A stretch of DNA of 64,000 nucleotides from Lepus europaeus (GCF_033115175.1 NC_084836.1:83108253-83172252), one strand, 5' to 3'; positions 44,852 to 57,273 are shown, numbered from the stretch's first letter. Numbers and translations: made by a program. The notes: generated by a model from the sequence alone, not told the origin.

Positions 44852-45518
44852 CTTTTTTTTTTTTTTCCCAAGATTTATTTATTTATTTGAAAGGCAGAGT
44901 TACAGAGAGGCAGAGAGAGAGAGAGTCTTCCATCTATCTGTTGATTCATTCCCCTAATGGCTGCAACAGCTGGAACTGTGCCAATCCGAAGCCAGGAGCT
45001 TCTTCCGGGTCTCCCACGTGGGTGCAGGGGCCCAAGAACTTGGACCATCTTCTTTTTTTTTTTTTTTTTTTTTTCCGATAGGCAGAGTTAGACACTGAGA
45101 AAGAGAGACAAAGAGAAAGGTCTTCCTTTTTTCCGTTGGTTTACCCCCCAAGTGGTTGCCACTGCCAGTGCACTGCGCCAATGCAAAGCCAGGAACCAGG
45201 TGCTTCCTCCTGGTCTCCCAGGCAGACTGCCCTCCCAGGCCACAGCAGAGAGCTGGACTGGAAGAGGGGCAACCGGGACAGAATCTGGCGCCCCGACCAG
45301 GACTAGAACTCGGGGTGCCGGCGCCGCAGGCGGAGGATTAGCCTAGTGAGCCGCGGCGCTGGCCATTAGGCCATTTTCTACTATCCCAGGCCATAGCAGA
45401 GAGCTGGATCAGAAGTGGAGCAGCCAGGACTCGAACCGGTGCCCATATGGAACTCTTTCCATGTGGAACGCCAGCACCGCAGGCAGCGGCTTCACTGCTA
45501 CATCACAGTGCCAGCCCC
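44852..45518 (-). repeat. CSINE, antisense, interrupted by a younger CSINE; TSD present
   Basis: Outer element 44852-45048 and 45367-45518: T-run, AAGATTTATTTATTTATTTG, GA tract, body, then after the insertion CCCAGGCCATAGCAGAGAGC and ACAGTGCCAGCCCC. GCATTTTCCAGCTTTTC (44835-44851) and GCATTTCCCAGCTTTTC (45519-45535) form a 17-bp duplication with one mismatch. Confidence 0.92.
45049..45366 (-). repeat. CSINE (poly-A subtype), antisense, nested in an older CSINE
   Basis: Poly-T, CCGATAGGCAGAGTTAGACAC, TTTTTTCCGTTGGTTTACCC, a shortened body, and GTGAGCCGCGGCGCTGGCC end. The flanking strings TTGGACCATCTTC and TTAGGCCATTTTC look like a diverged duplication of host CSINE sequence. Confidence 0.9.
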
Positions 45519-46241
45519 GCATTTCCCAGCTTTTCTGTACCATGTGTTGTTTTTTAAGTGGAGAAGAAACAAAAACTCCACTGTGCTCTCTGAATTAAGT
45601 AAACCTTCCAGCACAGCTGATGGAATGCTGTCCTTTGGTGTTTCTCGGGCATCCTGTGAGCCTTGGAGGGGAGGGTCTCGCTCCGTTGGGCTGGGATGAG
45701 GAAAGATGATGGCCGGTGGCCAGCCCAGCCCTTGGCACACAGGTGTTCTGTTCAGGGTGGCTCCCACACTCTGGAACTTGGCAGTGTCTTGGGGGGCAGG
45801 TTATGTGAGCTCCACATTATGTGCAGCCTTAGTGGGTGCCTGCTCCAGCTCTGGAAATAGAATTTAAAATCAGACTTTGTAACCCAGTGTGGGCAAGGGT
45901 CACGGGGCTGGGGGAAGACAGCACGCTTGCCAGGAAAACTGCGTTCAAGGTGTCTGTAGCGTAGTAGGGCTGTTGGACTTCTGATAGCGACACTCCTTCC
46001 TCCCCACCGTGCCCATGTATGCCCACCTGGACCTGCCGTGACCTAGGCCGGCGCTGGCCACCACACACTGGGTTGCTTCTCAGCCAGGCATCTGGGGAGC
46101 TGTGTGGTTTAGGAAGCTCTGTTCTGTGCATTTATTCCCCATGCTGTTCTGCCGGGTGGATGTGCCCTGAAGCCTGAAGGGATCGTCTTTTTGTGTTGCA
46201 GAAGCAGGAAGCAGGGCTCAAACTTGGCGGAAGTGACTTGG

Positions 46242-46255
46242 CCAGCAGATGGCAG
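46242..46255 (+). promoter_or_regulatory. Candidate CTCF core motif
   Basis: CCAGCAGATGGCAG matches every position of the CTCF core pattern CCASYAGRKGGCRS. It is outside any recognised repeat, in mid intron 2. Motif match only; occupancy unknown. Confidence 0.4.
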
Positions 46256-46452
46256 CGTGGGATCTCTCCTGGGAAGCCCCCTCTCGGGCCCACCCTCCCT
46301 TGCCCAGGTGCAGAGATGGGGAGGAGAGGAAGTCTGCCCTATTCCTTCGCTTTGTCGTGGTCTGAAGCTCTGAAGGAAACTCCTGGGGGCTGGGGACCTG
46401 TATTCACTTTCTGCATTAGTTTTTTAAACCCAGCCTTGCCTTTCCCTCTGCC

Positions 46453-46767
46453 TTATTTATTTATTTATTTATGTTACTTGAAAGTCTGAGTTATAGGGAG
46501 AGAGGAGAGACAGGGAGATCTTTCATCCGCTGGTTCACTCCCCAGATGGCTGCAACCGCCAGAACTGGAGCCAGGAGCTTCTTCACTATCTACCACATGG
46601 GTGCAAGGGCCTAACGACTTGGGCCATCTTCTTTCCATGACCTGCTTTCCCAGGCCATTAGCAAGGAGTTGGATTGGAAGCAGAGAGCCAGGACTCGAAC
46701 CCACGCCCATGTGGGATCCCGGCACTGCAGACACAGCTTAACCTGCTATACCACAGCACCGGCCCCC
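46453..46767 (-). repeat. CSINE, antisense
   Basis: CTTATTTATTTATTTATTTATG tail, GGGAGATCTTTCATCCGCTGG, reversed body with a local TTTCCATGACCTGC insertion, and CCACAGCACCGGCCCC end. Confidence 0.9.
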
Positions 46768-49234
46768 ATCCCTCTGCTCCTTTTAAAAGGAGAACACAAA
46801 GTCCCCTAGAGAAGTGAGCCAAGCATCAGTGTGAGCGGCCACTAGATGATTCTTCTAGAAGCCTTCCTTCAGCCACCTGAATACAGCAACGCCAGAGCCC
46901 CATGGCAGCCCCAGGCCCTGGGGATCAGGGAGCCTAGGGCTGTCTATCTCGGGTCCCCACGTGCCTGAGAAGGAAGGGTCTCACCCCCTGTTCCTCCAGA
47001 GATTGTCTTTTTGTAAAAAACAAACAAACCTGGGACATGAGTTTCCCCTGGGCATGCATTTGTTTTTGTTGGAACTGAGGGAAGCAACAAAGCAGTGAAG
47101 TCATTCACTCCGCTCGGCACTTTTAAACTCCATGAGACGCTGTCAACGTGCAGCCACCCAGTTCTGCACACTGTGTTCTTTGTGCAGCCAGAGGAGCCAG
47201 ACACGGGTTGTTGTAGACGTGATTTGTACTTAGTTCCAGCACACTTACAACTCCAGGGGGGATGGCTGTGGCAGTCGGGGGTCAAGGGCAGCCATGCCTC
47301 CCAGCTCCAAGTGGGCTGGACTTCATAGCCTGGGCTGGGTTTGGAGGTGGCCATTGGCGTGCTGCCCTGGGCCTGCCTGGGTTGCCGGCAGGTGAGCGGT
47401 GAGAGGAGGATGGAGTGGGGAGGACTCACGATGCCTCCCGGCACATTTGGCAGCTCTGCTACCTGCCAGGACTTTGTACAGGTTGCTGTCCTCATGGCTT
47501 GGGACCCTTCACAGCCACAGACCGCAGAGGTGCAGTCGGGGCGAGGCTGGCCGTGATGTTGGCCAGAGCCCCTTGGTCCTGCAGACAGGAACCCTGAAGG
47601 GAGCTGCTTCTGACACAGGAGGAAAGCCGTCGGAACTTGGGCTCAGCAGGAGTAGGGGCCTTGTCTTACATTTCTGAATCTCCAGCTGTAGACGCTGGTG
47701 GTTACCTGTGCAGCGCTGGGCTTCTAGGAGCACAGGGAGCCCCTCCCGGGGGTCCTGGCCCTTTGCCTTTTTGCAGCAGACTGTGTTTGGCTGGGTGACT
47801 GGGGATGGCAGGCCGTGGAAGCTGTTTGAGTCTGGGTTCAGATTCCTTTCTGTGGGGACCCACGCTCTCCAGGGTGGCCCCTTCACCCTAGGAAGATGAG
47901 TGAAGACCAGGCGCTGCCTCAGCTTCCGCTGTCAGAGTCCCTGGCTTGACCCCTGCACCTTTCCTACCACCTTGGCCTCCTGAATACTCCGGCCTGGCCC
48001 ATGGTCCTGGCCTCCTGCCTGGAGTGCTGCCTCTGGCCTCATCCCTCTGGGTGTCCTGAAACCACGTTCCCCTAAATGCAAACCTCGCTCCCTCCTAGGC
48101 ATCGCTCTTCACCTACAGGATGAAATCAGGATGCCTGGGACCTACTCCATTGCCTGTGGGAGTCTGACCAGCCAGTCCTGCGAGCTTCGACTCCTTTCCT
48201 GTACCACGTCCCTTCCCGAAGCCCATTCGCTGCCTCCTTCCATGGCTATGTGTGTGGCTCCTGCTTAAAGCCCTTGTGCTGCTTGCCTGGACTCCCTCCG
48301 TATAGCTCTATTGTCCTGTGTCCTCTGCGTCTCTCAACTGCAGTCCTGCCTTCCTAGCTTACCTTTCCAGGCTTAGCATTTTGCAGACTCCCAGGTACAC
48401 AGTAGGTGCATACTACTGTGGAGACCCGCTAGACCTGCCTGCTCCAAGCATGGCTGCTGGGCACATTGAGTGGCAGCTGCTGTGGAGCTGGAGCTTTTCC
48501 ATGGGCCCATCCTGGGCCCGAGGCGATAATCCCCACTGTTCACCAGTAGCTGTCCACGGACATCGGAGCAGTCCTGGCACGGTTCCGATGCCTGCGCTGC
48601 TGGCTGAGTGAGCCAGGCCTTCAGTAGCTGGACACTGTCGGGGCAGCTGCTGAGCCAGTGCTGGGCTGCAGAGCCTCCTACGTCCCTTACGGTTGAGACC
48701 TTCCTCTTAGGGCTGAGAGCTGGCCATTGGGAACCTGATAATTATGTAGGCGGAGAGCACATTCTCTCTGAAGGGCCCCATGGTTAACAGTGAGAAGGAA
48801 ACACACTCCTGCATGCCTCTTTGCGTGGCAAGTTTAATTTTAGGGTTAAGCTTCCAGCGTGCTTGCAAAAGGGAGCATAGCATCATTTTGAAATTTGGGG
48901 CATAATGCACATTACCCGAGCCACTGTGTAATTTTGGGCTGGGAGTCCTAGGAGCCACAGGGCTTCTCTTAGCTAAAGAGCTGCCTGTTGAGCATCTTGA
49001 GTGAGGACAGTGGTGTCCAGGCCAGAGCAAGAGGCTCGCAGGCTCCAGTGCTCTGTCCTGGCCACAGCCCTGGGCAGACTTTGCTCTGGAGTGCCAGCCT
49101 TGCCTGCCTTTTCCATTCCATCTGTGAGAGCAGGGAAAGCGCCTAGCTGTCCATCCTGAGGGGTCAGGGTCTGGGCCTTTCCTCTTGTTGGGCCTTGAAG
49201 GCTGGCCCCGTTGCTTCCTTCTGCCGTGCGTTGT

Positions 49235-49400
49235 CCCAAGCGTGTTGCAGTTTAATCTCTGCAGCTAGGATGTGAGGGGGGACAGGTGACACCTCCACTT
49301 CACAGACAAGGGAACTGAGACCAAAGACGGTTAATAAGCCCCTTGTCCAGCGGCATGCAGGTGGAAAGCCACAGAGCCCAGGCCACCTGCCGACCAGACC
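49235..49400 (-). repeat. MIR SINE, antisense
   Basis: 'cacttcacagacaagggaactgagac', then 'ggttaataagccccttgtcc', then 'ggtggaaagccacagagccc' is the complement-strand order of MIR ('attttacagatgaggaaactgagg ... cttgcccaaggtcac'). Confidence 0.7.
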
Positions 49401-50055
49401 AGACACCATCCATGGGGTGTGTGTTCACAGCCCCTCAGTTTTATTCATTTCTTTAGTTTTTTGATGGAATTAGCTGACAGCACTAAAGGTCAGAGATGCA
49501 CATAAAACTCATTCCCAGTCTCATGGACAAGTCCGCAGAACTGAGGATTCTGGCTCAACTTCCCCCATGGGAATGTTGCCTGGGAATGAAATAATGTGTC
49601 CAGGGCCCCTCTGGGTGTCACCGTGCCCTCTTTGGGGTGGGGGTCTGCACGACGCTGTCACGGTGAGACTCAGCCCCTGTCTCTCCTGCATTGTCTGCTC
49701 CTGCAGTGAGCTGACCTGTGGGATTTACTGCCCTGGGCTCTTTTCGGTCTGTGGTTTTACAGATTAGATGTTGAGTGTTGACAAATCTTAGTACCTTAAG
49801 GGTTCACAGTACCAGGGATTACGGAGCTGCCGGTATGCCTCCTGGTATGCATGAGACATGTGAGCAGGTGTTGCTGTTACTGCCTTATTTAAATGTGACT
49901 TACCCAGGGGCCCAGGAGTTCTGCTTCCTGCTTGTGAGCACTTTTCTTTTTTATTTTGGTTTCATAGTCCATGATTTGGGGACAGTAAAGGTGACACAGT
50001 CATTACCTAAATGATTCCATGAAAAATACTTTTGTAGAGTTATGGGTTGGTTTTT

Positions 50056-50446
50056 TCTTTAAGAATTTATTTATTTATTTGTGAGATAGAGTTACAGACA
50101 GAAGGAGAGAGAAGGAGAGAGGTCTTCCATCCACTGGTTCACTCCCCAGATGGCCACAGTAGCCAGAGCTGGGCTGATCCAAAGCCAGGAGCCAAGAGCT
50201 TCCTCCAGGTCTCCCACACAGGTGCAGGGACCCAAAGACTTGGGCCCAAAGCCAGGAGCCAAGAGCTTCCTCCAGGTCTCCCACACAGGTGCAGGGACCC
50301 AAAGACTTGGGCCATCTTCTACTGCTTTCCCAGGCCACAGCAGAGATCTGGATCAAAAGAGGAGCAGCCAGGACTCAATCTGGCACCCACATGGGATGCC
50401 AGCACTGCAGGAGGAGGCTTAGCCTACTACGCCACAATGCCAGCTC
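50056..50446 (-). repeat. CSINE, antisense, with an internal 67-bp tandem duplication
   Basis: TTTAAGAATTTATTTATTTATTTG tail (in two parts), GA tract, reversed body, and CGCCACAATGCCAGCTCC end. The segment 50181-50247 is repeated as 50248-50314, identical except at the last base, making this copy about 67 bp too long. Confidence 0.93.
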
Positions 50447-51542
50447 CGAAGTTACGGTTCTTAAAAAGTAATTTTAAAGATAAGTGTAGGCAGTAGCATG
50501 GAGAAGGTTCTGCAAGTTTATGTGGGGGGTGTTGAGTGGGCAGAGGGGAATTAAACTTTATGTAGTTTTGAGTACAATTTTTTTGTTTTTAAATTAAAAT
50601 ATTAATGAAGTTTAATTAAATTAGCAAGCTTTAATAAAGATGTCTAAAAATGCCACTCTCAGAGAAAACCCTGGAAACACTGGACAGCGGATGCTGGAGG
50701 AAGCATACAGCTGTGGAGGCACCACAGAGAGCAGTGGGCCAGGTGGTACTTGTGCAGGAAGCCAAGTCGAATAAGGCCTGGAAGGGGCACCTTGTGGGGA
50801 GAGCGTGAGAGAGGCCAGAGCCCTCCACCGCCTGTGGCCCCTGCAGGGACAGGTGCCACCAGGATTTCAGCAGGGTTGGGAGGGGGTAGAGCAGCCTGTG
50901 GTTGCAGTGTACCATCTCAGCCACGTGAACCAGGGCTGCCAGAAACAAATGGAGTCCATTTTAATGCCGTGTTTTTGCCTAAGCCAATTGATCAGAAGTA
51001 CTGTTGCAGCATGCAGTCAGTATATGACATCACTACAGAGAGTTTATTCTTTGACCAAGCCTTTGAGTGCATCCTACCTGTAGCACTGCAGTCCCAGCAG
51101 CCTTGCTGTGGGCTCGGTGACCTTTGCAGGCGTCAGCAGGCCACAGGCCACGCGCTCTTCCTGTCCAGGCTGCGTTTCCGGTGGTGTCTCCGACACAAGG
51201 CTCCCTCTCCTGGAAGCCTGTGGGCAGGAGGGAAGGCCATGGGGCTGCTTCCAGGGTGAGTGCCCGCGTGGGCTTTCCTCGTGGCGGGCTGTGCTCAGAC
51301 TCTCCTGCAGAGAGCAGACGCTTACCACGAACCGTTTTATATCAGAACGTGGACAGGATGCCACAACGAGAAAGAAGGGGGGCTTCCTCCATCCCCTGCC
51401 CGCGACGCCTGCAGTGTCAGCGCGGCTGTTTAATCCGCCGAACTTCTCCGAGTTCTGTTACAGAGGTGCTCATAGCAGGCAGCTCGCCCATGCCCCACAC
51501 TCCCCTTGCCGAGGTATCATGCTAAATGCTTCAACTTGCCAT

Positions 51543-51609
51543 GAAAATATTGTGACGAGGCAGTGGAAATATTGTGACAAGCCAGAGAACTCGGGGTTGC
51601 TATGGAAAC
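51543..51609. promoter_or_regulatory. Candidate intronic regulatory cluster: direct repeats plus RFX X-box
   Basis: AAATATTGTGAC occurs twice (51545-51556 and 51567-51578, 22 bp apart). It is followed by GTTGCTATGGAAAC at 51596-51609, a near-perfect palindromic X-box of the RFX family. The stretch is not in a recognised repeat and lies about 850 bp before exon 3. Function is inferred from motifs only. Confidence 0.35.
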
Positions 51610-52458
51610 TGCCCCCCCAGTCCTTGCCCTTCTGAGGTGGGCTTAGCTGAAGGGGCAGGCCGGTCTGTTTGCTTTGTCTCCACTTGTTTTGGGCCCTGTC
51701 ATTCAGCCATGATGCAAATGTGGCCTGGACAGAGATGACTGCCTGGGCGTTCATTTCATCAGTCTGCCCTGTCGCACCCTCAAGGCTTCCTGAGAGCCAC
51801 AGTGAGGGCAGAACTGGCTGGGGGTGGGGGAGGTGGGGGGAGGTTTTCAGAGGAGGCTGTTGGTGGTTGGCAAATGGCTGTGTCCTCCAGGCAGTCACTG
51901 GCCCAGGCTTCCCCTTCCCCAGACCTGTGCTTGAACTTGCCCCAGGGGGGTTGGGAATAGGGAGTTTGGGCCAGGATGTGCAGGAAGCAGCTTCCCCTTG
52001 CCTTCTGTTCTTCTCCAATGACTCTGCACGTGTGTGGTGAGTGATGGATTTGGGGGGTCAGGCAGGGCCCACAGGGCCGTGGGGCTTGGTCATGGCCAGG
52101 TTGGGGGAACCTTGCTGAGCCAGGCAGGGGAGAACTGGGCCCAGGCATTGCTGGGAAAAGAAGGAGAGAGAAGCCATCTCGGGGAAATGTGCCTCGCGGA
52201 GTTCTACTCTGTGATTAACAAAGGAGGTTGGTTGCTCTCAGCCCAGGCTGAGACCTCTCTGGGCAAGATCAGAGGCTGGTGCAGGGGCCCCTTAAGAGCA
52301 AGAGGCCCCCAGAGCCTGCCTACGCACCCAGCCTGCTGCTCCAGCCAGGCAGAGTCCTCCTCCTCGGCCCTACGGGGCAGTGAGGGAGGGGCTTCAAAGC
52401 TGTGGCGGGCATTTTCATGTGGGTGTTAAGTCCCTGCTCTTCTGCTCTCACGGCACAG

Positions 52459-52607
52459 GGCCCCCGGACTCTGACAGCCCTCTCTACCTGCCCTATAAGA
52501 CACTGGTCTCCACGGTTGGAAGCATGGTGTTCAACGAGGGCGAGGCCCAGCGGCTCATCGAGATCCTGTCCGAGAAGGCAGGCATCATTCAGGACACCTG
52601 GCATAAG
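52459..52607 (+). CDS. RRBP1: RRBP1 exon 3: post-repeat linker and start of the rod
   Basis: Completes G678 and encodes residues 679-727 (PPDSDSPLYLPYKTL... to ...QDTWHK). This is the conserved segment linking the repeat to the coiled coil. It begins with an acidic, Pro-rich piece and passes into amphipathic helix (GEAQRLIEILSEKAG). Acceptor CGGCACAG, donor AAG|GTGGGC. Phase is 1 in, 0 out, which fits only with the exon 2 donor at 35586. Confidence 0.96.
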
Positions 52608-53548
52608 GTGGGCCCCCTCCCCTGGTCATGCTGTGAGGCCCCTGCAGCTGGTCAAGGCAGTCTAGCCCTCCCTTCCTCTGCCTCCCTGGCCCTGGAGCCC
52701 CAACTCCCCAGCGGGGGATGCTTGTTGGGCTGGCCATACCCACCTGCTAGGCTGTGGAGAGAATGTTCACAGAACAGCCTGCACTTCTTCTGGGCAGGGT
52801 CCTGAGAGGCTGTGAAGGAGCCGCTGCAGACTGTTACAGGGGCCTCTGGGGAGGTAGCAGGGGTAGTACACAGGAACTGGGGCCCCATTGGTTTGCAGCC
52901 AGAGCTCCAGGAGCAGTGAGGAAGTTGTGGGGCATAGCATATGTGAGGGAACCCTTTGATGAGCCCAAAAGCACCCCTGCTGTCAGATGCAAATCCAGAG
53001 GCTAGCTCCATCCCTGGCCCTCCGGCCAGTGAAGCCAGGAAGTCCTGTGTACCTGTTTGTTCCTTAAACCCAGAGTCAGGATGCAGAGTAATTTTGCTGG
53101 AGAATTTTGTGCTGGGGAGCCCTGCCCTGAGGCATGACTCCAATCGTGATTACTGTCAGCCCTGCTGGGGGTTCCTTGCCCAGGGAGCGGGGGCCTCCTG
53201 GACATGAGTGCAGGAAGAGGTAGGCTCAGCTCAGGCCACCAACCCAGGGACCATCTCCCTTACCTTCAGGCTGCTCACACCAGCTCAGGGGTGACTCCGA
53301 GCCAGAAACGAAGTCTAGATGTCCCTCGGAGGGGCTGGAAATGGCCACACTTGCAAGAACTGCCCAGGGACATGTCTACCTGCGTGGCTGGGGCAGCTTC
53401 CAGAGTCAGGCGGGACGCCCGTGTTGAAGCATGCACTCCCCCTCCAGCCGGCACTCGGGCTCTGCCCTTGTCTGATGGCTGAGGTGGGGGGCCGAGCCCA
53501 GGGTCTCTCTGTCTCCTCTGTTTATAAAGCTCTGGTGGGCATTTCCAG
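52608..53548 (+). other. RRBP1 intron 3
   Basis: 941 bp, GTGGGC donor, TTTCCAG acceptor. No repeat recognised and no conserved open frame. Confidence 0.9.
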
Positions 53549-53671
53549 GCCACTCAGAAGGGCGACCCCGTGGCTATTCTGAAACGACAGCTGGAAGAGA
53601 AGGAGAAACTGCTGGCCACGGAGCAGGAAGACGCGGCCGTCGCCAAGAGCAAACTGAGGGAGCTCAACAAG
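53549..53671 (+). CDS. RRBP1: RRBP1 exon 4: coiled coil
   Basis: Encodes residues 728-768 (ATQKGDPVAILKRQLEEKEK... to ...LRELNK). A dense heptad pattern of Leu/Ile with Glu/Lys marks entry into the main coiled coil. 123 nt, phase 0 on both sides, so skipping would keep the frame. Acceptor CATTTCCAG, donor AAG|GTACAG. Confidence 0.96.
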
Positions 53672-56600
53672 GTACAGGCCCTGCTGTCCCTTGTTAAGTC
53701 TTGTTTCCCTATCTTTGTGAACAAAGAGCCTTGTGAAAATGTGACCCCACAAAGTCTGCTCGAGGGTCACGCCTGTCTGCCCCTCCTGCGCAGAGTGGCC
53801 TCTGGCGGTGACGCGTGGCCCTCTGTAAGGTGTAAGGGGGGGGACGTCCCCTCTAGAAGGAAGCCCAGGAGACGGGGCCCCCATGCTGGTCACCGGGCGC
53901 CTGTGCTCAGAATTGACCGTGTGGTTTGATTTCCAAAACCAAGATGGCAGCAAACACAGACAGCTCACCAGGCCAGCAGCCCCGCCCTGTCTGTGCGGGG
54001 CAGTAGGAGACATCACGGGCTATGAGCTCTGGAGCGAAGCCTTTGCTTTCCACTGCCTCCCGCATTCCAGCGCCAGGTCGTGGCTCCAAGGCGAGCAAAG
54101 GTTTAAAGGCCTGTGCAGCCAGGGCCCTCTGCACTCTTGCCACAGCTTCCTCCCAGCAGCCTGAGGACGTCCACACTCTCGGAGGCTGCTGTGGCCCTGC
54201 GAGGACCCCTTCCAGCTCTGCTCAGCTCCCAGGCCTCAGCCCCGCCTCCCCGCCTGCCCGCCCGCTCTGCCTCTGGCCTTTCCCCCGTGCCCATGCTGCT
54301 GTCTGCAGACAAGCAGCGCCCATTCTCACTTCCCTGGGCCTTGTCTCCTGCCCTTCTCTTGCCCTCGGGTGCCCTCCTCTGCTGGGCTCTGCACATTGCC
54401 TTCTTACTCTGGAGCCTTCTGGAGCTCCCTAGGCTCTTCCCACACGGAGGTCCTCATTCCCATCAGGCATGCTGTATGTGGCTCCTGTTGGGCCGTGGAC
54501 CCCATGCAGCAAGCCTTCTCTGGCCTCTTGGCCCAGCCCAGCCTGCCAGGCCATCCATGAGCAAGTGGTGACCGGGGCCCACGGCTGCCCCCAGCTAAGG
54601 GAACAGGCCTTCACTGGCATTTCCTGGGAGTAGCTGGCATCCATTGTGCTCCTGGGATTTGTGCACCGTGGGCCGTGGCAGCTTTCTGTTGAGAGCCCTG
54701 AGCAGAACCAGCGTGTTCTCACTGTAGTGCCCTGTCCCCAGCCCAGCACTCTGGAGGGAAGTTGACGCGTGACAAGGGCCATGTTCCTCTGGCCTTAATC
54801 CCCAGCAGGAGCTGGTGAGAGGGCCAGGACCTTTCACAGGCTTGCTGGGTCCCAGTAGCAAAGTTGTGTAGTTGAACTGGAGGGGTTTGGTTAATTCTGT
54901 TTCGTGGGGCCGTCATCTGATAGTTCGGTGCTTCCCACATGAAGTCCTAGCAAATGAGGCTCAAAGACCAGTCCAGGTCCCATCCGCTGGGGGTAATGGG
55001 CTCGGGCATCCCGAGAGCTCTGTCTAGGCCCCGTGAGCGTCTGCAGGACCCAGAGCTTGGATGCTGTGAATCCTGGCAAGGGCTCCCGCCACATCACCAA
55101 GGAGGCTCAGCCTTCTTGGAAGCCTTTGCAATAATCATCTTCCTGGGCACTGCAGTCCACGTCGCCAGGGCCTCTGTCCTGAGCCACACGTGGATGCTGG
55201 GCTTTAGGGAGCGCGCCTAAGGAGCCCTGGGGCTCCAGGACCCTTGGGGAGGAGGTATTCAGGGTAGGATGGGAGGAGCTCCAGTTGTCAGGCCTCTGGG
55301 TAGAGGTTACCTGCAGGCTATGCCTCTACCCACCCTTGCTTAGTCGAACGGCCAAGGCCCTGGGCCTGAAGCTTGCACCAGGCAGAGCCCTGCCAAGCTG
55401 GGAACGTGCCCGAGAGAAAGCGGAGGCAGAGTCATTGCTCAGTGATGGTGCCAGGCCTCATCACCATGCCCAGCCAAGGAAGACTGGGCTCCATGTGGAG
55501 GCTCCCACTCCTCCACCACCAGGACAGCTTTTTGGGAAACCAGTCCAAACCTTGTTACCAAAGTCAGAATTTCACAGGAGGGGCCGGGGTGGAGGGGCGG
55601 GGTGTGCAACGAGAGTCCTGGAATTCTGAGGTCTTAAAAGAGGCCACAGAACTAAACAAACGTGCTGAAGATGAAGTGACTTCTCTCTGCCCTCCACAAA
55701 ACAGCCAACAGCCAACCTAGGAGGGGGAAAATCACACTGGATTCTGGTAGTCTCAGGACCCTGAACCCCAGGAGGTTAGGACACACATGCCTTGAGCCTG
55801 GTGGATACCAAGAACCACATGAGTCCTGCCCAGGCTGGGAAAGGGTGTCTGGTGTAGAGAACAGAGGTGGGCAGAGGACACCCCTCCCTCTATGTGGCCA
55901 TTGGCGTGCTGGGGCTCTCCAGGTTTGGTTTCTTCTTTCTTGAGGCTGGGCCAGGTACTTGAAGGGGCTGGTGTGGGGGAACCTGGAACAGAGAGGAGCC
56001 CTCCCACTTTGGTGGTGCGTGAAGGCTTCGCCTTCCGCATTGCACCTGCTCTGCCCACGCTGGGCCTGCTTTGAAGGAGGCCCCTGTCACCTCCCTGGAC
56101 GGAGGAGGGTATTGGCCTTCCTTGCCCCTCCTGAGACCTCTTGGACTGCACCTTCCCAGGTCCGGCTGTTCCCCAGGCCTGGTCTCGTCTGTCCTCTCCG
56201 AAGCCCAGCGGCCTCCGCTTGCAGTGGAGACTGTAGTCCTCATGTGAGAAAGAATCCGCTGAATATGGTTTGTCCGCAGTGGGCGCAATGCTGGTGATGC
56301 CCTCCCACTGCTGGAGAGGGCGGACCTGCAGGCTCACCTGAGCACAGCCGGAAGGAGGGCTGCCTTTGAAAAGCGGGGTGGCGGCTGCCAGCTGGTCCTG
56401 GGAGTGCCAGTGCACAGAACCACACCAGTACCAGCGCCAGCCCGATCAGCCCCACCCTCCCCGGGCCCTGCTGTCTGAGGAAGGGGCGCATCTGCTTGGG
56501 GATGGGCCTCCCTCGCAGCCTGGTCCCTCTCCTCTGCTCCTCTGACTGGGCAGGGAAGGGGCGCCCTGGATCTCGTGGGACGCTGGCTTCCCGGTTGCCC

Positions 56601-57273
56601 AGAGGAGCTGTGCCCGTGGTGTGTGCACACCAGGCAGGTGTCAGCTTGGTCAGAGACAGGGAGCACGTTCACTGTCCCTCCTCAGATTGTCACCCCTGCT
56701 GTCCCTCGAGCTTTGTGCAGTGCTGCAGCTCTGGGGTGACTCAAACCGCGGCCAACCCTGCTGCCCCTGTGCTCTGCTCCCCAGACTGGGCATGTGGCAC
56801 TGACTGGAGCACACGTTCCCTTGGGCTGAGGTGGAAGAATGACAGCTCTAGTGTCTAGGCCCTGCAGTCATGGGGCTGGCCCTGAGCAATGATGTCTTCA
56901 TCCCCATCCCAGCCACCAAGGTTCACTGCCTCTCAGGCCCGACAGAAGCGCTGAGGGGACGTGGGCTATGGGAGCCTGGACTGAGGCACACTGGGGTGCT
57001 GTCAGCAGAGAGGGGCTGAGCTGATGCCCGAGGGCCCAAGGATGGTGCGGGTCTATACGGTTCCACTGCAGCCAAGGCCTGGCATCAGCCCACACCCAGC
57101 CAGCAGGATTTCCCAGGATCCCTTGTCTCTTGGTGTTCTCCTGTAGCTGTAGCTGGTGGGTCCCTTGGTGGCTCTGGCCGGCAGGAGGGATGTCAAGCCT
57201 CCTCCCAACCCTGGGGGTGCCTCTACTTCTACCCCCGCGGGCCTGACTGGCTCCTTTGCTATTCTCTTCCCAG
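53672..57273 (+). other. RRBP1 intron 4
   Basis: 3.6 kb, GTACAG donor, CTCTTCCCAG acceptor. No CSINE, MIR or L1 was recognised, which is unusual against the density elsewhere in the gene. Open frames are compositional. Nothing else can be supported. Confidence 0.85.

Larger units (their letters stand above)
35586..52458 (+). other. RRBP1 intron 2
   Basis: About 16.9 kb, donor GTAAGT, acceptor CACGGCACAG. It contains an inverted-repeat element (36270-36475), eight CSINE copies, a MER2, an L1 3' piece, a MIR, a CTCF-like motif and an RFX-like motif, listed separately. Unique stretches with nothing nameable are 35586-36269, 36476-37612, 40192-43059, 46768-49234 and most of 50447-52458. Confidence 0.9.

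Noticed and set aside
46180-46330. A cryptic exon after the acceptor-like TTTTTGTGTTGCAG at about 46200
   Set aside because: There is a plausible acceptor but no convincing donor, and the encoded text does not resemble p180. The phase also does not demand an extra exon between exons 2 and 3.
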